Assembly (NCBI RefSeq): GCF_014836675.1
Contig: NZ_JACSQK010000004.1
Span: 447,501 to 511,500 of the forward strand
From: Comamonas avium
Lineage (GTDB): Bacteria; Pseudomonadota; Gammaproteobacteria; Burkholderiales; Burkholderiaceae_C
Direction of reading: 5' to 3'
Length of the DNA stretch: 64,000 nt
The position numbers were made by a program, and so were the translations under genes. Positions 1 to 9,305 of the stretch are shown here, one piece after another; position 1 is the first letter of the stretch; every line of letters starts with the position of its first letter. The notes under the pieces were generated by a model. It was not told where the DNA came from, made no database searches, and was given only the letters and a program-made list of their open reading frames with translations.

Positions 1-3
1 ACA

Positions 4-36
4 AAACCCGTCTTGTTACCAAGACGGGTTTTTTGT
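4..36 (+). terminator. Intrinsic terminator of a gene upstream of the window
   Basis: A hairpin with arms AACCCGTCTTG and CAAGACGGGTT around a TTAC loop is followed by a run of T on the plus strand. It would end a plus-strand transcript entering from the left. The T/A symmetry means it could also work weakly on the minus strand. Confidence 0.8.
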
Positions 37-50
37 TGTGCGCATTGCAA

Positions 51-143
51 ATATTCATAGCTTGCAGCGCAATATATACAAGCACTTCAGAATGAAAACT
101 ATCTAAAGTTATTAGCTAACCTGCGTTAGAAGCTATATTTTTA
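51..143. repeat. Palindromic intergenic repeat, copy A
   Basis: A diverged copy of a palindromic element found elsewhere in this window (10748-10835, 37556-37652, 62039-62132). The core TTCAGAATGAAAACTATCTAAAG is the reverse complement, with mismatches, of the core at 62072-62097. Outer arms ATAGCTTGCAGCGC and TGCGTTAGAAGCTAT mirror each other. No coding potential is seen. Confidence 0.65.
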
Positions 144-186
144 GACAAACACACATACTCCCCACAACAAATGTGCAGTCCAGACG

Positions 187-217
187 CAAAAAAAACCGGC
201 CAATGGCCGGTTTTTTT
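187..217 (-). terminator. Terminator of the DEAD-box helicase gene
   Basis: Stem AACCGGCC / GGCCGGTT with an AT loop, flanked by A-run on the left and T-run on the right, so it works on either strand. It lies 45-70 bases beyond the stop codon of the minus-strand helicase gene. Confidence 0.85.
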
Positions 218-259
218 ACTGAGCAACTGGCAACGAATCAACGCTGCCAGCTTTGCCCA

Positions 260-2272
260 TTAACGGTCGCGCGAGAAAGTCTTGCGACCACCGCCGAAAC
301 CGCCACGGTCTTCACGAGCACCGCCAAAGGACTTGCCTTCACGACGCTGACCACCACCGAAGCCGCCACGGTCGCGATCACCGCCACCAAAGCCACCGCC
401 AGCAGGGCGCTGCTCACCACCGCCAAAGCGAGGGCGATCACCACCGAAACCACCGCGGTCACCACGGTCTGCAAATGCAGGCTTGCGGTCGCCACCACCA
501 AAACCACCACGATCGCCGAAAGCGGGCTTACGGTCTGCACCGCCAGCAAAACCACCTTCACGACGCTGGCCGCCACCGAAACCGCCACGGTCGCGATCAC
601 CACCACCAAAGCCACCGGCAGGACGCTGCTCACCGCCGCCAAAGCGAGGGCGATCACCGCCACCAAAACCACCTTCGCGGCGCTGACCGCCACCGAAGCC
701 GCCACGGTCACCGCCAAAGCTTGGCTTGCGACCATAACCATCACCGCCACGGCTGTTGCCACCGCCAAAGCTACGGCCACCACCACCGCCGCCGCCACGA
801 CGACCATCACGCTCGCCGGCTGCGGGGAAGCGCTGCTGGGGCTCCAGACCTGGAATCACTTCAGCAGTGAACTGCTGGCGTGTGTAGGCTTCAATATCAA
901 AAATACGGCGACGATCGCGGAACTCACCAAACGTCACAGCAATACCGCTGCGACCAGCACGACCGGTACGGCCGATACGGTGGGTGTAGTCTTCGGCCTT
1001 CATGGGCAGGCCGTAGTTAAACACGTGAGTGATCGTGGGCACGTCAATACCGCGAGCAGCCACGTCAGTCGCTACAAGCACTTGGATTTGACCGTTACGC
1101 AACGCCATCAGACGACGGTTACGCAAGCCCTGGCTCAGCGCGCCATGCAAAGCAGCAGCAGAGAAGCCCGCTTCTTGCAAGTCGGTCGCCAGACCGTCGC
1201 ACTCCACCTGGGTGGATGCAAATACGATGGCCTGGTTGATGGACTCGTCACGCAGCCAGTGGTCCAGCATCTTGCGCTTGTGCTGGGCGTTGTCAGCCCA
1301 GAACAGCACTTGCTTGATGTTGGAGTGCTTTTCCTGGGGCGAGTCGATCGTGATCTTCTTCACGCCAGCGCCGTTGTCGTGCATCACGCGCATGGCCAGC
1401 TGCTGCACGCGGGGTGCAAACGTAGCGCTGAACATCATGGTTTGCTTGCGCTGCGAAGTCATCTGATTGACTTCAGCCAGATCATCCGAGAAGCCCAGAT
1501 CCAGCATGCGGTCAGCCTCATCCACCACCAAGAACTGAACCTTGTCCAGCTTGATTTGCATGGAGCGCTGCAGATCCAGCAAGCGACCTGGCGTTGCCAC
1601 CACCAAGTCAGCGTTTTGCAACTTGGCAATTTGCAGCTGGTAAGGAATACCACCCACCACATTGGCAACACGCAGACCACGGCAGTGCTTGACCAGCTCG
1701 ATGGCGTCATGCGCCACTTGCTGAGCCAGTTCACGTGTCGGGCACAGAATCAAAGCACCGGGTACGGCAGCCTTGAAGTTACGGGAATTGGTAGGGTCCT
1801 TACGCTTGGCACGCTTAGGCAAGGGCTCACCCTTGGCAGCAGCTTCAGCACACTGGCGATCAAACTCAGCCTTGGCTTCAGCTTCTGCCTCAGCGCGCTG
1901 CTGAAGAATCGTGTTCAGCACAGGCAGCAAGAAAGCAGCCGTCTTGCCGGAACCAGTCTGGCTAGACACCATCAGGTCGATAAAACCATTGGCATCTGCA
2001 CCTTCACCCATGGCCAAAGGAATGGCCTTGAGTTGCACAGCAGTTGGCTGGGTGTAGCCTAGATCTGCAACAGCCTGCACCAGCTCAGGCGCCAGGCCCA
2101 GCTCAACAAAGCCGTTAGGTTGTACTTCAACAGCCTCTTGCTCGATTTCAGCAGCGGTGTCGAAAGATTCGATAATTTCAGCAACTGCCTCAGCAGCAAC
2201 ATTCAAAGTGGAAGCGTCCAAAGCAGTATCCGCAGTGGCCAGTTGGCCCTGCTCATTCAAAGAGTCGTTCAT
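260..2272 (-). CDS. DEAD-box ATP-dependent RNA helicase with long RGG tail
   Basis: A 670-residue RNA helicase of the RhlE/CsdA/SrmB group, expected to unwind structured RNA in ribosome assembly, mRNA decay or cold adaptation. Visible motifs: Q motif (about residues 55-80), motif I SSQTGSGKT (103-111), PTRELA (178-183), TPGR (227-230), DEAD (251-254), SAT (282-284) and HRIGRTGRAGR (430-440). An acidic, alanine-rich N-terminal extension of about 50 residues precedes the core, and a charged insert lies at 126-165. Residues from about 485 to the end are a glycine/arginine repeat tail (RGG, GGFGGG units), probably for non-specific RNA binding. Monocistronic, with a 300-base leader and its own terminator. 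Exact orthology (rhlE versus other paralogues) cannot be decided from sequence alone. Confidence 0.95.
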   Translation of the reverse strand: MNDSLNEQGQLATADTALDASTLNVAAEAVAEIIESFDTAAEIEQEAVEVQPNGFVELGLAPELVQAVADLGYTQPTAVQLKAIPLAMGEGADANGFIDLMVSSQTGSGKTAAFLLPVLNTILQQRAEAEAEAKAEFDRQCAEAAAKGEPLPKRAKRKDPTNSRNFKAAVPGALILCPTRELAQQVAHDAIELVKHCRGLRVANVVGGIPYQLQIAKLQNADLVVATPGRLLDLQRSMQIKLDKVQFLVVDEADRMLDLGFSDDLAEVNQMTSQRKQTMMFSATFAPRVQQLAMRVMHDNGAGVKKITIDSPQEKHSNIKQVLFWADNAQHKRKMLDHWLRDESINQAIVFASTQVECDGLATDLQEAGFSAAALHGALSQGLRNRRLMALRNGQIQVLVATDVAARGIDVPTITHVFNYGLPMKAEDYTHRIGRTGRAGRSGIAVTFGEFRDRRRIFDIEAYTRQQFTAEVIPGLEPQQRFPAAGERDGRRGGGGGGGRSFGGGNSRGGDGYGRKPSFGGDRGGFGGGQRREGGFGGGDRPRFGGGEQRPAGGFGGGDRDRGGFGGGQRREGGFAGGADRKPAFGDRGGFGGGDRKPAFADRGDRGGFGGDRPRFGGGEQRPAGGGFGGGDRDRGGFGGGQRREGKSFGGAREDRGGFGGGRKTFSRDR

Positions 2273-2587
2273 GTTTTCTCACGCGAAAAGCGGCCCATGA
2301 AAGCGGGCAACGCTTTTTTGACGGTTATGGAAACATCAACCGTCAAACGATACCAGCGGCGCGCATAAGGGCAGCTGGTGGGCCATTCATTGCTACGGCG
2401 CTAGCGAAAACCTAAGTTTTCGCAATAGCGGGTGGCGGACCCGGTGAGTGATGGGAGATGCACAATTGTTGCATCGCTACGTAAGCGCTAAGGCTTCAAA
2501 CGTGCAAGACGGCAATTATCACACGTTCTTGTTTTTTCTGCTGAGCTGCAGGGTTAATACCACCAGCAAAGCCAAGGCTGCGTGTAT
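2273..2587 (-). promoter_or_regulatory. Long structured leader/promoter region of the helicase gene
   Basis: This 315-base gap separates the helicase start from the 3' end of orn, also on the minus strand. It holds a perfect 8-bp hairpin (GCGAAAAC CTAA GTTTTCGC, 2404-2423) and a shorter GATGCA/TGCATC stem around CAATTGT at 2452-2470. Long structured leaders are common for cold-inducible helicase genes; that role here is inference. No short gene is evident. Confidence 0.45.
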
Positions 2588-3166
2588 TCAGACCACCAAA
2601 AAGCGGCTGCGATAGTGCTGCAGTTCGTCGATGGACTCAATCACATCCGCCAGCGCCGTGTGACGTTGCGCCTTCTTGAAGCTGGTCACCACCTCAGGCT
2701 TCCAGCGGCGCGCCAGCTCCTTGAGCGTGCTGACATCCACATTCCGGTAATGCAGGTAAGCCTCAAGCTTTGGCATGTAACGCGCCAAAAAACGGCGGTC
2801 TTGTCCAATGCTATTGCCGCACAGCGGCACCTTCCCCTTGGGCACATACTTGCTCAGAAACGCAGTCAAAGCAGCTTCTGCCTGCGCCTCAGAGATCTCA
2901 GAAGCCTTGACCCGCTCGATCAAGCCACTGCGGCCATGCGTACCCTTGTTCCAGGCATCCATGCCGTTGAGCAATTCATCGCTTTGGTGAATGGCAAATA
3001 CCGGCCCTTCCACCCGGATGTCGAGGTTGGCATTGGTAATGACCACAGCAATTTCAATGATGCGATCGTGCTCAGGATTCAAACCAGTCATTTCGCAGTC
3101 AAGCCAAACAAGGTTCAAGTCAGACTTGGGCAACACAGGGGTTTCAGAAGAGGGGGCTAAAGACAT
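2588..3166 (-). CDS. orn: Oligoribonuclease
   Basis: DEDDh-family 3'-5' exoribonuclease that degrades 2-5 nucleotide RNAs, including pGpG from cyclic di-GMP breakdown. With the start at the ATG at 3166 the protein has 192 residues, close to the usual 180-200, and opens just before the exonuclease I motif WLDCEMTGL. The C-terminal [14 protein letters not shown] carries the catalytic His and Asp. A longer in-frame start at 3256 would run into the divergent protease gene and adds sequence not found in the family. Only 29 bases separate it from the divergent M48 gene, so the two promoters must overlap. Its product is functionally relevant to the cyclic-dinucleotide features elsewhere in the window, though not linked to them. 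Confidence 0.95.
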   Translation of the reverse strand: MSLAPSSETPVLPKSDLNLVWLDCEMTGLNPEHDRIIEIAVVITNANLDIRVEGPVFAIHQSDELLNGMDAWNKGTHGRSGLIERVKASEISEAQAEAALTAFLSKYVPKGKVPLCGNSIGQDRRFLARYMPKLEAYLHYRNVDVSTLKELARRWKPEVVTSFKKAQRHTALADVIESIDELQHYRSRFLVV

Positions 3167-3195
3167 GCTTAAATTGTCGCCTACACTCGCCGCCA

Positions 3196-4518
3196 ATGCC
3201 GACCACGAATGAACTTTCCCCCTCGATGCTGCTGACACTGGCATTTGCCATTGCATTAGCCCTGCAACTGCTGGTGCAACTGTGGCTCAACACGCGCCAA
3301 GTGCGTTACGTGGCCCAGCACCGCCATGAGGTTCCTCAGAGCTTTGCCTCGCACATCTCCTTAGCAGCCCATCAAAAAGCAGCCGACTACACCCTGGCAA
3401 AAGCCCGCTTTGGCTTGCTGCACATGGCGTGGGGGGCAGTCATTTTGCTGGGCTGGACCCTGCTTGGCGGCTTGAATACCCTGCAAAACACCCTGCTGCA
3501 ATGGATGGAGCCGGGCATGGTGCAGCAGCTGGCCTTGCTTGCCGCGTTTGCAGCTATCTCTGGCTTGCTGGATCTGCCTTTCTCGCTCTACCAGACCTTT
3601 GCGCTTGAAGCGCGCTTTGGTTTCAACAAGAGCACGCCAGGGATATGGCTGGGTGATTTGCTCAAGTCCACTTTGCTCGCTGCCATCATTGGTCTGCCGA
3701 TTGCGTGGATCATCCTCTGGTTCATGGGCGCTACAGGCAGTCTGTGGTGGTTGTGGGCCTGGGGAATCTGGACGGGTTTTCAGCTGCTGCTGATGTGGAT
3801 TTTCCCGACCTATATTGCCCCCCTGTTTAACAAGTTTGAGCCCTTGGCTGATGAGTCCCTCAAAGCCCGTGTCACCAGCCTGATGCAGCGCTGCGGTTTT
3901 GCAGCCAAAGGTTTGTTTGTCATGGATGGAAGCCGCCGCTCCGCCCATGCCAATGCCTACTTCACGGGTTTTGGCGCCTCTAAGCGTGTGGTGTTTTATG
4001 ACACCCTGCTCAAGCAATTGAGCCCTGACGAAGTAGAGGCTGTGCTGGCCCACGAGCTGGGGCACTTCAAGCACAAGCACATTACAAAACGCATGATTGG
4101 CATGTTTGTGCTGAGCCTGATTGGCTTTGCCGTGCTGGGCTGGCTGTCACAGCAGGTTTGGTTCTACACAGGCCTGGGCGTACTCCCCAGCACTGCCCTC
4201 GCTTTTGGTCAGCCTTCGCACGATGACGCACTAGCTCTGCTGCTGTTCATGCTGGCCCTGCCCGTGTTCACCTTCTGGATCTCTCCGGTGATGGCACACT
4301 TTTCACGCCGCGATGAGTTTGAGGCCGATGCCTACGCCATGCAGCAAGCCAGTGGCGCTGCCCTGGCCAGCGCACTGCTCAAACTGTATGAGGACAATGC
4401 CTCCACCCTCACGCCCGACCCGGTGTATGCGCGCTATTACTACTCCCACCCTCCTGCGGTAGAGCGTCTGGCGCGCATGCCCCTGCCTGCAACCTCCAAC
4501 CCTGTGAGTGCCACATGA
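3196..4518 (+). CDS. M48 family zinc metalloprotease (Ste24-like)
   Basis: A 440-residue integral membrane metalloprotease of the Ste24/CAAX protease 1 type. The zinc motif HELGH is at about residues 286-290 and the downstream glutamate ligand in EFEAD at about 376. Several hydrophobic segments (about 10-28, 70-90, 105-130, 155-200, 295-350) fit a polytopic inner-membrane protein. The family cleaves membrane or misfolded proteins; the bacterial substrate is not known. The first ATG (3196) lacks a clear ribosome binding site, and an alternative ATG at 3226 is possible. It overlaps rsgA by 4 bases (ATGA), so the two are probably co-translated. Confidence 0.9.
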   Translation: MPTTNELSPSMLLTLAFAIALALQLLVQLWLNTRQVRYVAQHRHEVPQSFASHISLAAHQKAADYTLAKARFGLLHMAWGAVILLGWTLLGGLNTLQNTLLQWMEPGMVQQLALLAAFAAISGLLDLPFSLYQTFALEARFGFNKSTPGIWLGDLLKSTLLAAIIGLPIAWIILWFMGATGSLWWLWAWGIWTGFQLLLMWIFPTYIAPLFNKFEPLADESLKARVTSLMQRCGFAAKGLFVMDGSRRSAHANAYFTGFGASKRVVFYDTLLKQLSPDEVEAVLAHELGHFKHKHITKRMIGMFVLSLIGFAVLGWLSQQVWFYTGLGVLPSTALAFGQPSHDDALALLLFMLALPVFTFWISPVMAHFSRRDEFEADAYAMQQASGAALASALLKLYEDNASTLTPDPVYARYYYSHPPAVERLARMPLPATSNPVSAT

Positions 4519-5498
4519 GCCGCAGACATAGCAAATCCGCTGTCGCCTCGGCAGCGGCCTCCACCGAAGGCCTGATCGTTGGCAGCCACGGCCGCCACTG
4601 CATTGTGGAAACCGATGATGGCGTACGCCGCATCTGCCACCCGCGCGGCAAAAAAAGCCAAGCCGTAGTGGGCGACCGAGTGCTGTGGCAAGCACCGCCC
4701 CCCGGTCAAGGTGAAGAAGGCACCATCGAGAAAGTGCTGGAACGCCGCAACCTGCTGTATCGCCAGGACGAAATACGCACCAAAACCTTTGCAGCCAATC
4801 TGGACCAGGTGCTGATCGTGATTGCGGCTGAGCCCGTGTTCTCTGAAAGCCAACTGGCACGCGCCCTGATTGCGGCTGAAGACGCTGGCATCACCCCCAT
4901 CATCGCGCTCAATAAATACGACCTGCAAGAGCCATTTGCAATGGCTTGGGAGCGCTTAGAGGCCTACCGCAATATCCTGAATGAAGACGGCAGCGACCAC
5001 TACCCCATCATTCCGCTGAACCTGACCAGCGACGACCCTGAGCAAAAAGAAGCCTTGATGGCTTTGCTCGAAGGCAAGCGCACCTTTGTGCTCGGCCCTT
5101 CAGGCGTGGGAAAAAGCACGCTGATCAATCTGCTGGTACCCGGCGCACAGGCGGCCACCAACGAAATTTCGCGCGTTCTCAACACCGGCAAGCACACCAC
5201 CACCACCACCAGCTGGTACTGGATGGATGCAGAGCGCACCACGGCCATCATCGACTCGCCCGGTTTCCAAGAATTTGGCCTCTATCACATCAAGGCCACC
5301 GAGCTACCCAAGTGCATGCCAGACATCGGAGCATTGGCCAACCAGTGCAAGTTCTACAACTGCACGCACCTGCATGAGCCGGGCTGCGCGGTCATGGCAG
5401 AAGTCGATAACGAAGGCAGCCCGCACTACATCCACCCCAATCGCTACCGCATCTACACCGAGCTATTTGAAGAGCTAAACACCGACTTCAAGTACTGA
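4515..5498 (+). CDS. rsgA: Ribosome small-subunit-dependent GTPase A
   Basis: Circularly permuted GTPase that acts late in 30S subunit maturation. The motif order is G4 NKYD (133-136), then G1 GPSGVGKST (194-202), then G3 DSPG (247-250), the signature of RsgA/YjeQ. An N-terminal OB-fold comes first, and a C-terminal zinc cluster is visible as C-x4-C-x-H-x5-C (around 280-296). The length of 327 residues is normal. Its start overlaps the protease stop codon. A strong terminator follows 20 bases after the stop. Confidence 0.96.
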   Translation: MSRRHSKSAVASAAASTEGLIVGSHGRHCIVETDDGVRRICHPRGKKSQAVVGDRVLWQAPPPGQGEEGTIEKVLERRNLLYRQDEIRTKTFAANLDQVLIVIAAEPVFSESQLARALIAAEDAGITPIIALNKYDLQEPFAMAWERLEAYRNILNEDGSDHYPIIPLNLTSDDPEQKEALMALLEGKRTFVLGPSGVGKSTLINLLVPGAQAATNEISRVLNTGKHTTTTTSWYWMDAERTTAIIDSPGFQEFGLYHIKATELPKCMPDIGALANQCKFYNCTHLHEPGCAVMAEVDNEGSPHYIHPNRYRIYTELFEELNTDFKY

Positions 5499-5517
5499 AC
5501 CGAACCAGCCTTGCATA

Positions 5518-5550
5518 AAAAAACCTGCTCGATTACGGCAGGTTTTTTTA
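5518..5550 (+). terminator. Terminator after rsgA
   Basis: Stem AAAACCTGC / GCAGGTTTT around TCGATTACG, followed by T7 on the plus strand. Confidence 0.88.
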
Positions 5551-5600
5551 CATGAAACGGGCTTAAAGCGCTGGTACTGAAAAAGCTAAAAGGTATTCAG

Positions 5601-6587
5601 TTAGCCCAGCAAACGCGCCAAGCTGAGCAGCGCCAGCAGCAGCATCCAGACCACCACACTGCGCCACACCAAGCCCACCACCGAACGCAAATGGCCCAAC
5701 TCTGCCTCTCGCCCTGGCGTTACCCCAGGCTCTTGCCAGGCATCTTCATCGTCATAGATGGGCGCAGTTTTCAGCTCTTGTCGCATCTTCAAAGCACTGC
5801 CGCCCAGCCGTACATTGATAGCACCTGCCGTGGCCGCCAAGATCACGCCATCGTTGTCATTCGGAAAATGCTTGGTGTGAAAGCGCCAGCCATCAATGGC
5901 TTCTTCAAAGCTGCCCACAATGGCAAAGCTCAGCGCAGTCATGCGCGCAGGCAGCCAATCCACCAGCAACCACGCTTGCTTGGCCGATTGCTGCAGACGC
6001 TCACTCACCGGGGCTGCGCCTGCCACCGACTTGCGCGACCAATAGCGCGACAAGTACTCCGTCAATCGGTAGAACACGGCTCCTGCTGGCCCCAGGCCCA
6101 AAGCAGCCAGTACCGCAAACCAGAACAGCACGCCAAACACATGGCGATGGGCGCTGAGAGCGGAGTATTCAATGACATGGCGCACCACTTCGCTGCGTGG
6201 CACTTCGGTGGTTTCAACTTGCTGCCACTCGGCCAACGCTTCGCGGGCAGCATGCTCGTCACCACTTTCCAAGGCATCACGAATCCGGGTGAAGTGGTGG
6301 CTGAACTGGCGAAAGCCCAAAGTGACGTACAGCACCACCACGTTCCACAGCATGGCTGCAGGCCAGCCTACCCAGCGCATCAACAGCCAGTAAACACCCA
6401 CCGTAAAAAGCACTGGGGGCACAATAGCCAGGCCCCAGGCCACCCATCCATGGTGTTCCTTACCTGCGTCAAAATTGCGGCGAACAGACACGGTCCAAGC
6501 CCGAATTCCTGCATGCACAGGGTTGTCCCGCGACAGTGGTCGGGCCTGCTCCAGCAACAGGGCAAGCATGATGGCGAAGAAACTCAT
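5601..6587 (-). CDS. CobD/CbiB-like membrane protein
   Basis: A membrane protein of 328 residues resembling the CobD/CbiB family (adenosylcobinamide-phosphate synthase). Recognisable are an N-terminal hydrophobic start MSFFAIMLALLLEQ, a helix-rich core, and the segment HFPNDNDGVILAATAGAINVRLGG, which corresponds to the conserved CobD region. Comamonadaceae carry this stand-alone form without neighbouring cobalamin genes, so a role in cobamide synthesis is not assured; it has also been compared with AmpE. I chose the ATG at 6587 because the 20 residues upstream are not membrane-like and overlap the Nudix gene. It is the last gene of a minus-strand cluster. Confidence 0.75.
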   Translation of the reverse strand: MSFFAIMLALLLEQARPLSRDNPVHAGIRAWTVSVRRNFDAGKEHHGWVAWGLAIVPPVLFTVGVYWLLMRWVGWPAAMLWNVVVLYVTLGFRQFSHHFTRIRDALESGDEHAAREALAEWQQVETTEVPRSEVVRHVIEYSALSAHRHVFGVLFWFAVLAALGLGPAGAVFYRLTEYLSRYWSRKSVAGAAPVSERLQQSAKQAWLLVDWLPARMTALSFAIVGSFEEAIDGWRFHTKHFPNDNDGVILAATAGAINVRLGGSALKMRQELKTAPIYDDEDAWQEPGVTPGREAELGHLRSVVGLVWRSVVVWMLLLALLSLARLLG

Positions 6588-6643
6588 GTCCAGATGATAC
6601 TGGCAAGCATTCCGAATGCCACACCGATGCCGTGGACTTTGGC

Positions 6644-7357
6644 TCAAGCGACCATAAAACGATAGAAATTGCGCAGCATGCCAGCGGTTGCCCCCCAGAT
6701 GTACCGCTCACGTCCCGCATCGTCATAAGGCATGGAATACCACTGACGCTCCATTCCCTGCCAATGCAGACGATGGCGCAGGTGATTGCGAGGATCCAGC
6801 AAAAACCGCAACGGCACTTCAAACACATCCGCCACCTCATACGGATTGGGCTGAAGCTGCATGTTCGGCTGCACCAAAGCCACCACCGGGGTCACAAAGA
6901 AAGCGGTGCCTGTTTCATAGACAGGCAAGCTGCCCAAGACCTCAACCTGATCAACTGCCAGCCCAATTTCTTCCTGTGCCTCACGCAAGGCAGTGGCAGT
7001 GGCATTGGCATCTTCGGGATCTTGTTTGCCCCCCGGAAATGCGACCTGCCCAGAGTGGGTGGACAGATGCTCGGTACGCTGCGTCAAAAGTACCGTCAGC
7101 TCATCGCGCATCACCAGAGGAATCAACACCGCTGCCTGCGTCGGTGCACGCTCACTGAAACGATCTTCACGCCGCACCTCTGGCTGCCACACAGGTGGTC
7201 GCGCAAACCGTGCGCGCAAGGCTTGCGGCGTTTGATTCGTCAACGCCACTGCAGGCAAAAGCCTGTCAACGCCAATGACTGGCACCTGGCGTGGATCAAA
7301 GTTGGGAATACTGGCGGTCAGAGACCCCGGCCGCAACTGCTCTGAATGGGAAGACAA
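6644..7357 (-). CDS. Nudix hydrolase, CoA pyrophosphatase type
   Basis: A 237-residue Nudix enzyme likely to cleave coenzyme A or related nucleoside diphosphate compounds (NudL/YeaB group). The Nudix box is complete at about residues 110-132: FPGGKQDPEDANATATALRE followed by AQEEIG, with the metal-binding REAQEE glutamates. Upstream, LLTQRTEHLSTHSGQVAFPGG matches the CoA-specific UPF0035 signature (LL-RT--L--H-GQ-AFPGG). The only sensible start is a TTG at 7357, since no in-frame ATG precedes the conserved region. It lies between rplS and the CobD-like gene, on the same strand. Confidence 0.88.
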   Translation of the reverse strand: MSSHSEQLRPGSLTASIPNFDPRQVPVIGVDRLLPAVALTNQTPQALRARFARPPVWQPEVRREDRFSERAPTQAAVLIPLVMRDELTVLLTQRTEHLSTHSGQVAFPGGKQDPEDANATATALREAQEEIGLAVDQVEVLGSLPVYETGTAFFVTPVVALVQPNMQLQPNPYEVADVFEVPLRFLLDPRNHLRHRLHWQGMERQWYSMPYDDAGRERYIWGATAGMLRNFYRFMVA

Positions 7358-7376
7358 ACGACATCTCCGCAGGCAT

Positions 7377-7412
7377 AAAAAAAGCCGCTACAGCGAACTG
7401 TAGCGGCTTTTG
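7377..7412 (-). terminator. Terminator of the rpsP-rimM-trmD-rplS operon
   Basis: Stem AAAGCCGCTACAG / CTGTAGCGGCTTT with a CGAA tetraloop, flanked by A-run and T-run. It sits 20-55 bases downstream of the rplS stop on the minus strand and separates the ribosomal operon from the Nudix gene. Confidence 0.88.
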
Positions 7413-7432
7413 CCTGAAAGGCTGAACGCGAA

Positions 7433-7819
7433 TTACGCAGCTGCGACAGCAGCCTTCTTAACGCGTTGTGGCAGCTTTTCCTTGATACGTGCCGACTTAC
7501 CGCTGCGCTCACGCAGGTAGTACAGCTTGGCACGACGCACGTCACCACGGCGCTTGACTTCAACGCCAGCAATGATGGGCGAGTAAGTCTGGAACGTACG
7601 CTCCACGCCTTCACCCGAAGAGATCTTACGCACTGTAAAAGCGCTGTTCAGACCACGGTTGCGCTTAGCGATCACCACGCCTTCAAAGGCCTGCACACGC
7701 TTGCGTGCGCCTTCAACCACGTTCACAGACACGATCACTGTATCGCCAGGAGCGAAAGCAGGGATGGTCTTGTTCAGGCGAGCAATTTCTTCTTGCTCAA
7801 GAGTCTGGATCAGATTCAT
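7433..7819 (-). CDS. rplS: 50S ribosomal protein L19
   Basis: Bacterial L19, located at the 30S-50S interface. Starting at the ATG at 7819 gives [15 protein letters not shown], the typical family N-terminus, and 128 residues. A TTG 72 bases upstream would add 24 residues absent from the family and is rejected. Conserved blocks are [23 protein letters not shown] and the C-terminal [20 protein letters not shown]. Last gene of the conserved rpsP-rimM-trmD-rplS operon, with a strong terminator just after it. Confidence 0.97.
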   Translation of the reverse strand: MNLIQTLEQEEIARLNKTIPAFAPGDTVIVSVNVVEGARKRVQAFEGVVIAKRNRGLNSAFTVRKISSGEGVERTFQTYSPIIAGVEVKRRGDVRRAKLYYLRERSGKSARIKEKLPQRVKKAAVAAA

Positions 7820-7931
7820 GATTTCATCCAACTCGATCGTGTCCGCGCCAAAATTGGCAGGCACCGGGATTGGTGCTATGGCTGCATTCAAACCGATGCA
7901 GCGGCCGGATATAGGATCGAAGAACCGGGGA

Positions 7932-8702
7932 TTATAGCTTGCCCGCGTTTTTTGCCAAAAACCCTTCGTCTTTGACGTTCAGCAGCCCCTGCGCACGAGC
8001 CTGATCAATCAGTTCAGGACGGTGACTTGCCGTAATGCGCAAGCGCTGGTCACGACGCCAACGCTCAATGTTGGCATGGTGACCCGACAGCAGCGCGCCG
8101 GGCACCTCCTGCCCCTCCCACACTTCAGGGCGTGTGTAGTGGGGGCAATCGAGCATTCCATCCAGCGCAGGATTAAAGCTGTCCTGCTGAAAGCTGCCCT
8201 CATCGTTGAGCACGCCGGGCTGCAAGCGCGCAATGGCATCGAGCATCACCATGGCGGCCAGCTCTCCGCCAGAAAGCACAAAGTCACCCAAGCTCACCTG
8301 GTGCGTGACATGCTTATCAATAAAGCGCTGGTCAATGCCCTCGTAGCGGCCGCACAGCAAGACGGCACCTTGGCTGTCCGACCATTGCGCCACCACCTCG
8401 TGCTTGAGGGTAACGCCAATGGGTGAAAACAGCAGCACGGGTGCAGGCTGCACCTCGCCAGCTTCTGCGCGCGCAGCACGAATGGCGTCCAAGCAATGCT
8501 GCAACGGCTCCACCATCATCACCATGCCGGGGCCGCCACCAAAGGGGCGGTCATCTACACGGCGATAGTTGCCTTGCGCGTAATCACGCGGATTCCACAA
8601 ATGCACCGCCACCTGCCCCGAGGCATAGGCACGGCGTGTCACGCCGCTTTCAAGGAAAGCAGCAAACATCTCGGGGAACAAGGTGATGATGTCAAAACGC
8701 AT
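7932..8702 (-). CDS. trmD: tRNA (guanine37-N1)-methyltransferase
   Basis: SPOUT-class methyltransferase that adds N1-methyl to G37 of tRNAs reading codons starting with C, preventing +1 frameshifting. The family start [13 protein letters not shown] is used (ATG 8702); another ATG lies 9 bases upstream. The trefoil-knot SAM site is visible as [15 protein letters not shown] and [10 protein letters not shown], and the C-terminal domain has the [11 protein letters not shown] motif. At 256 residues it is of usual length. It follows rimM by 9 bases and precedes rplS. Confidence 0.97.
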   Translation of the reverse strand: MRFDIITLFPEMFAAFLESGVTRRAYASGQVAVHLWNPRDYAQGNYRRVDDRPFGGGPGMVMMVEPLQHCLDAIRAARAEAGEVQPAPVLLFSPIGVTLKHEVVAQWSDSQGAVLLCGRYEGIDQRFIDKHVTHQVSLGDFVLSGGELAAMVMLDAIARLQPGVLNDEGSFQQDSFNPALDGMLDCPHYTRPEVWEGQEVPGALLSGHHANIERWRRDQRLRITASHRPELIDQARAQGLLNVKDEGFLAKNAGKL

Positions 8703-8711
8703 GCGCTGCAC

Positions 8712-9281
8712 TCAATAGTCCAGCTGCCAGTCAGCAATGATGGTTTTGCCAGCCAGGTCGACCTTGTCGATATACGCATCCACAAAAGGGATCATGCGCT
8801 CGAGTTCTTTGCCATCTACTTCATAGCCCAGCACCAGCGTGGTTTGCGGCCCCGTAGCCAGCAGGTCTTTGACCACACCCAGGTTTTCACCTTCGCGGTT
8901 ATGCACCTGCAAGCCCATCAGGTCGACCCAGTAAAACTCGCCGTCATCTGTCTTGGGAAAGTGCTCGCGCGAGACAAAAACGCGCGAACCGCGCAAAGCT
9001 TCGGCTCCATTACGATCCAGCACCGCTGGTGAGGTAGCCACGATGGTGTCGGAGTGAGGGCGCACCTGCTTGATCGGCAGCAGACGCGTACCCGTGAAAT
9101 TCTTGGCCCCTTTTTCGGCTGGCAACAGAAACCATTGCTTGGCGGCAAACAGGGCCTCAGGGTCTGCGCTGTGCGCAATGACCTTGAACCAACCCTTGAT
9201 GCCCCAAGCGTCCGCAATGCGCCCCACCTCCACGGCATCTTCAGGCAGCGCGGCAGATTCGAGTTCAGGCATGTGACTCAT
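8712..9281 (-). CDS. rimM: Ribosome maturation factor RimM
   Basis: A 189-residue 30S assembly factor that binds ribosomal protein S19 and helps 16S 3' domain maturation. The N-terminal beta-barrel domain starts at VEVGRIADAWGIKGWFKV, and the PRC-barrel domain contains GEFYWVDLMGLQV and the terminal GKTIIADWQLDY. Second gene in the rpsP operon, separated from rpsP by a 91-base spacer that holds a terminator-like hairpin. Confidence 0.96.
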   Translation of the reverse strand: MSHMPELESAALPEDAVEVGRIADAWGIKGWFKVIAHSADPEALFAAKQWFLLPAEKGAKNFTGTRLLPIKQVRPHSDTIVATSPAVLDRNGAEALRGSRVFVSREHFPKTDDGEFYWVDLMGLQVHNREGENLGVVKDLLATGPQTTLVLGYEVDGKELERMIPFVDAYIDKVDLAGKTIIADWQLDY

Positions 9282-9305
9282 GGATATTTACAAATGGCAA
9301 GTGAC

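Noticed and set aside
173-2062. A 629-codon plus-strand open frame rich in Thr and Ala, and several other long frames over the same stretch
   Set aside because: It is the antisense of the DEAD-box helicase gene; the repetitive RGG-coding DNA lacks stops in most frames. The minus-strand frame has all helicase motifs.
7820-7891. N-terminal extension of L19 from a TTG
   Set aside because: The added 24 residues do not occur in L19 proteins; the ATG at 7819 gives the usual start.
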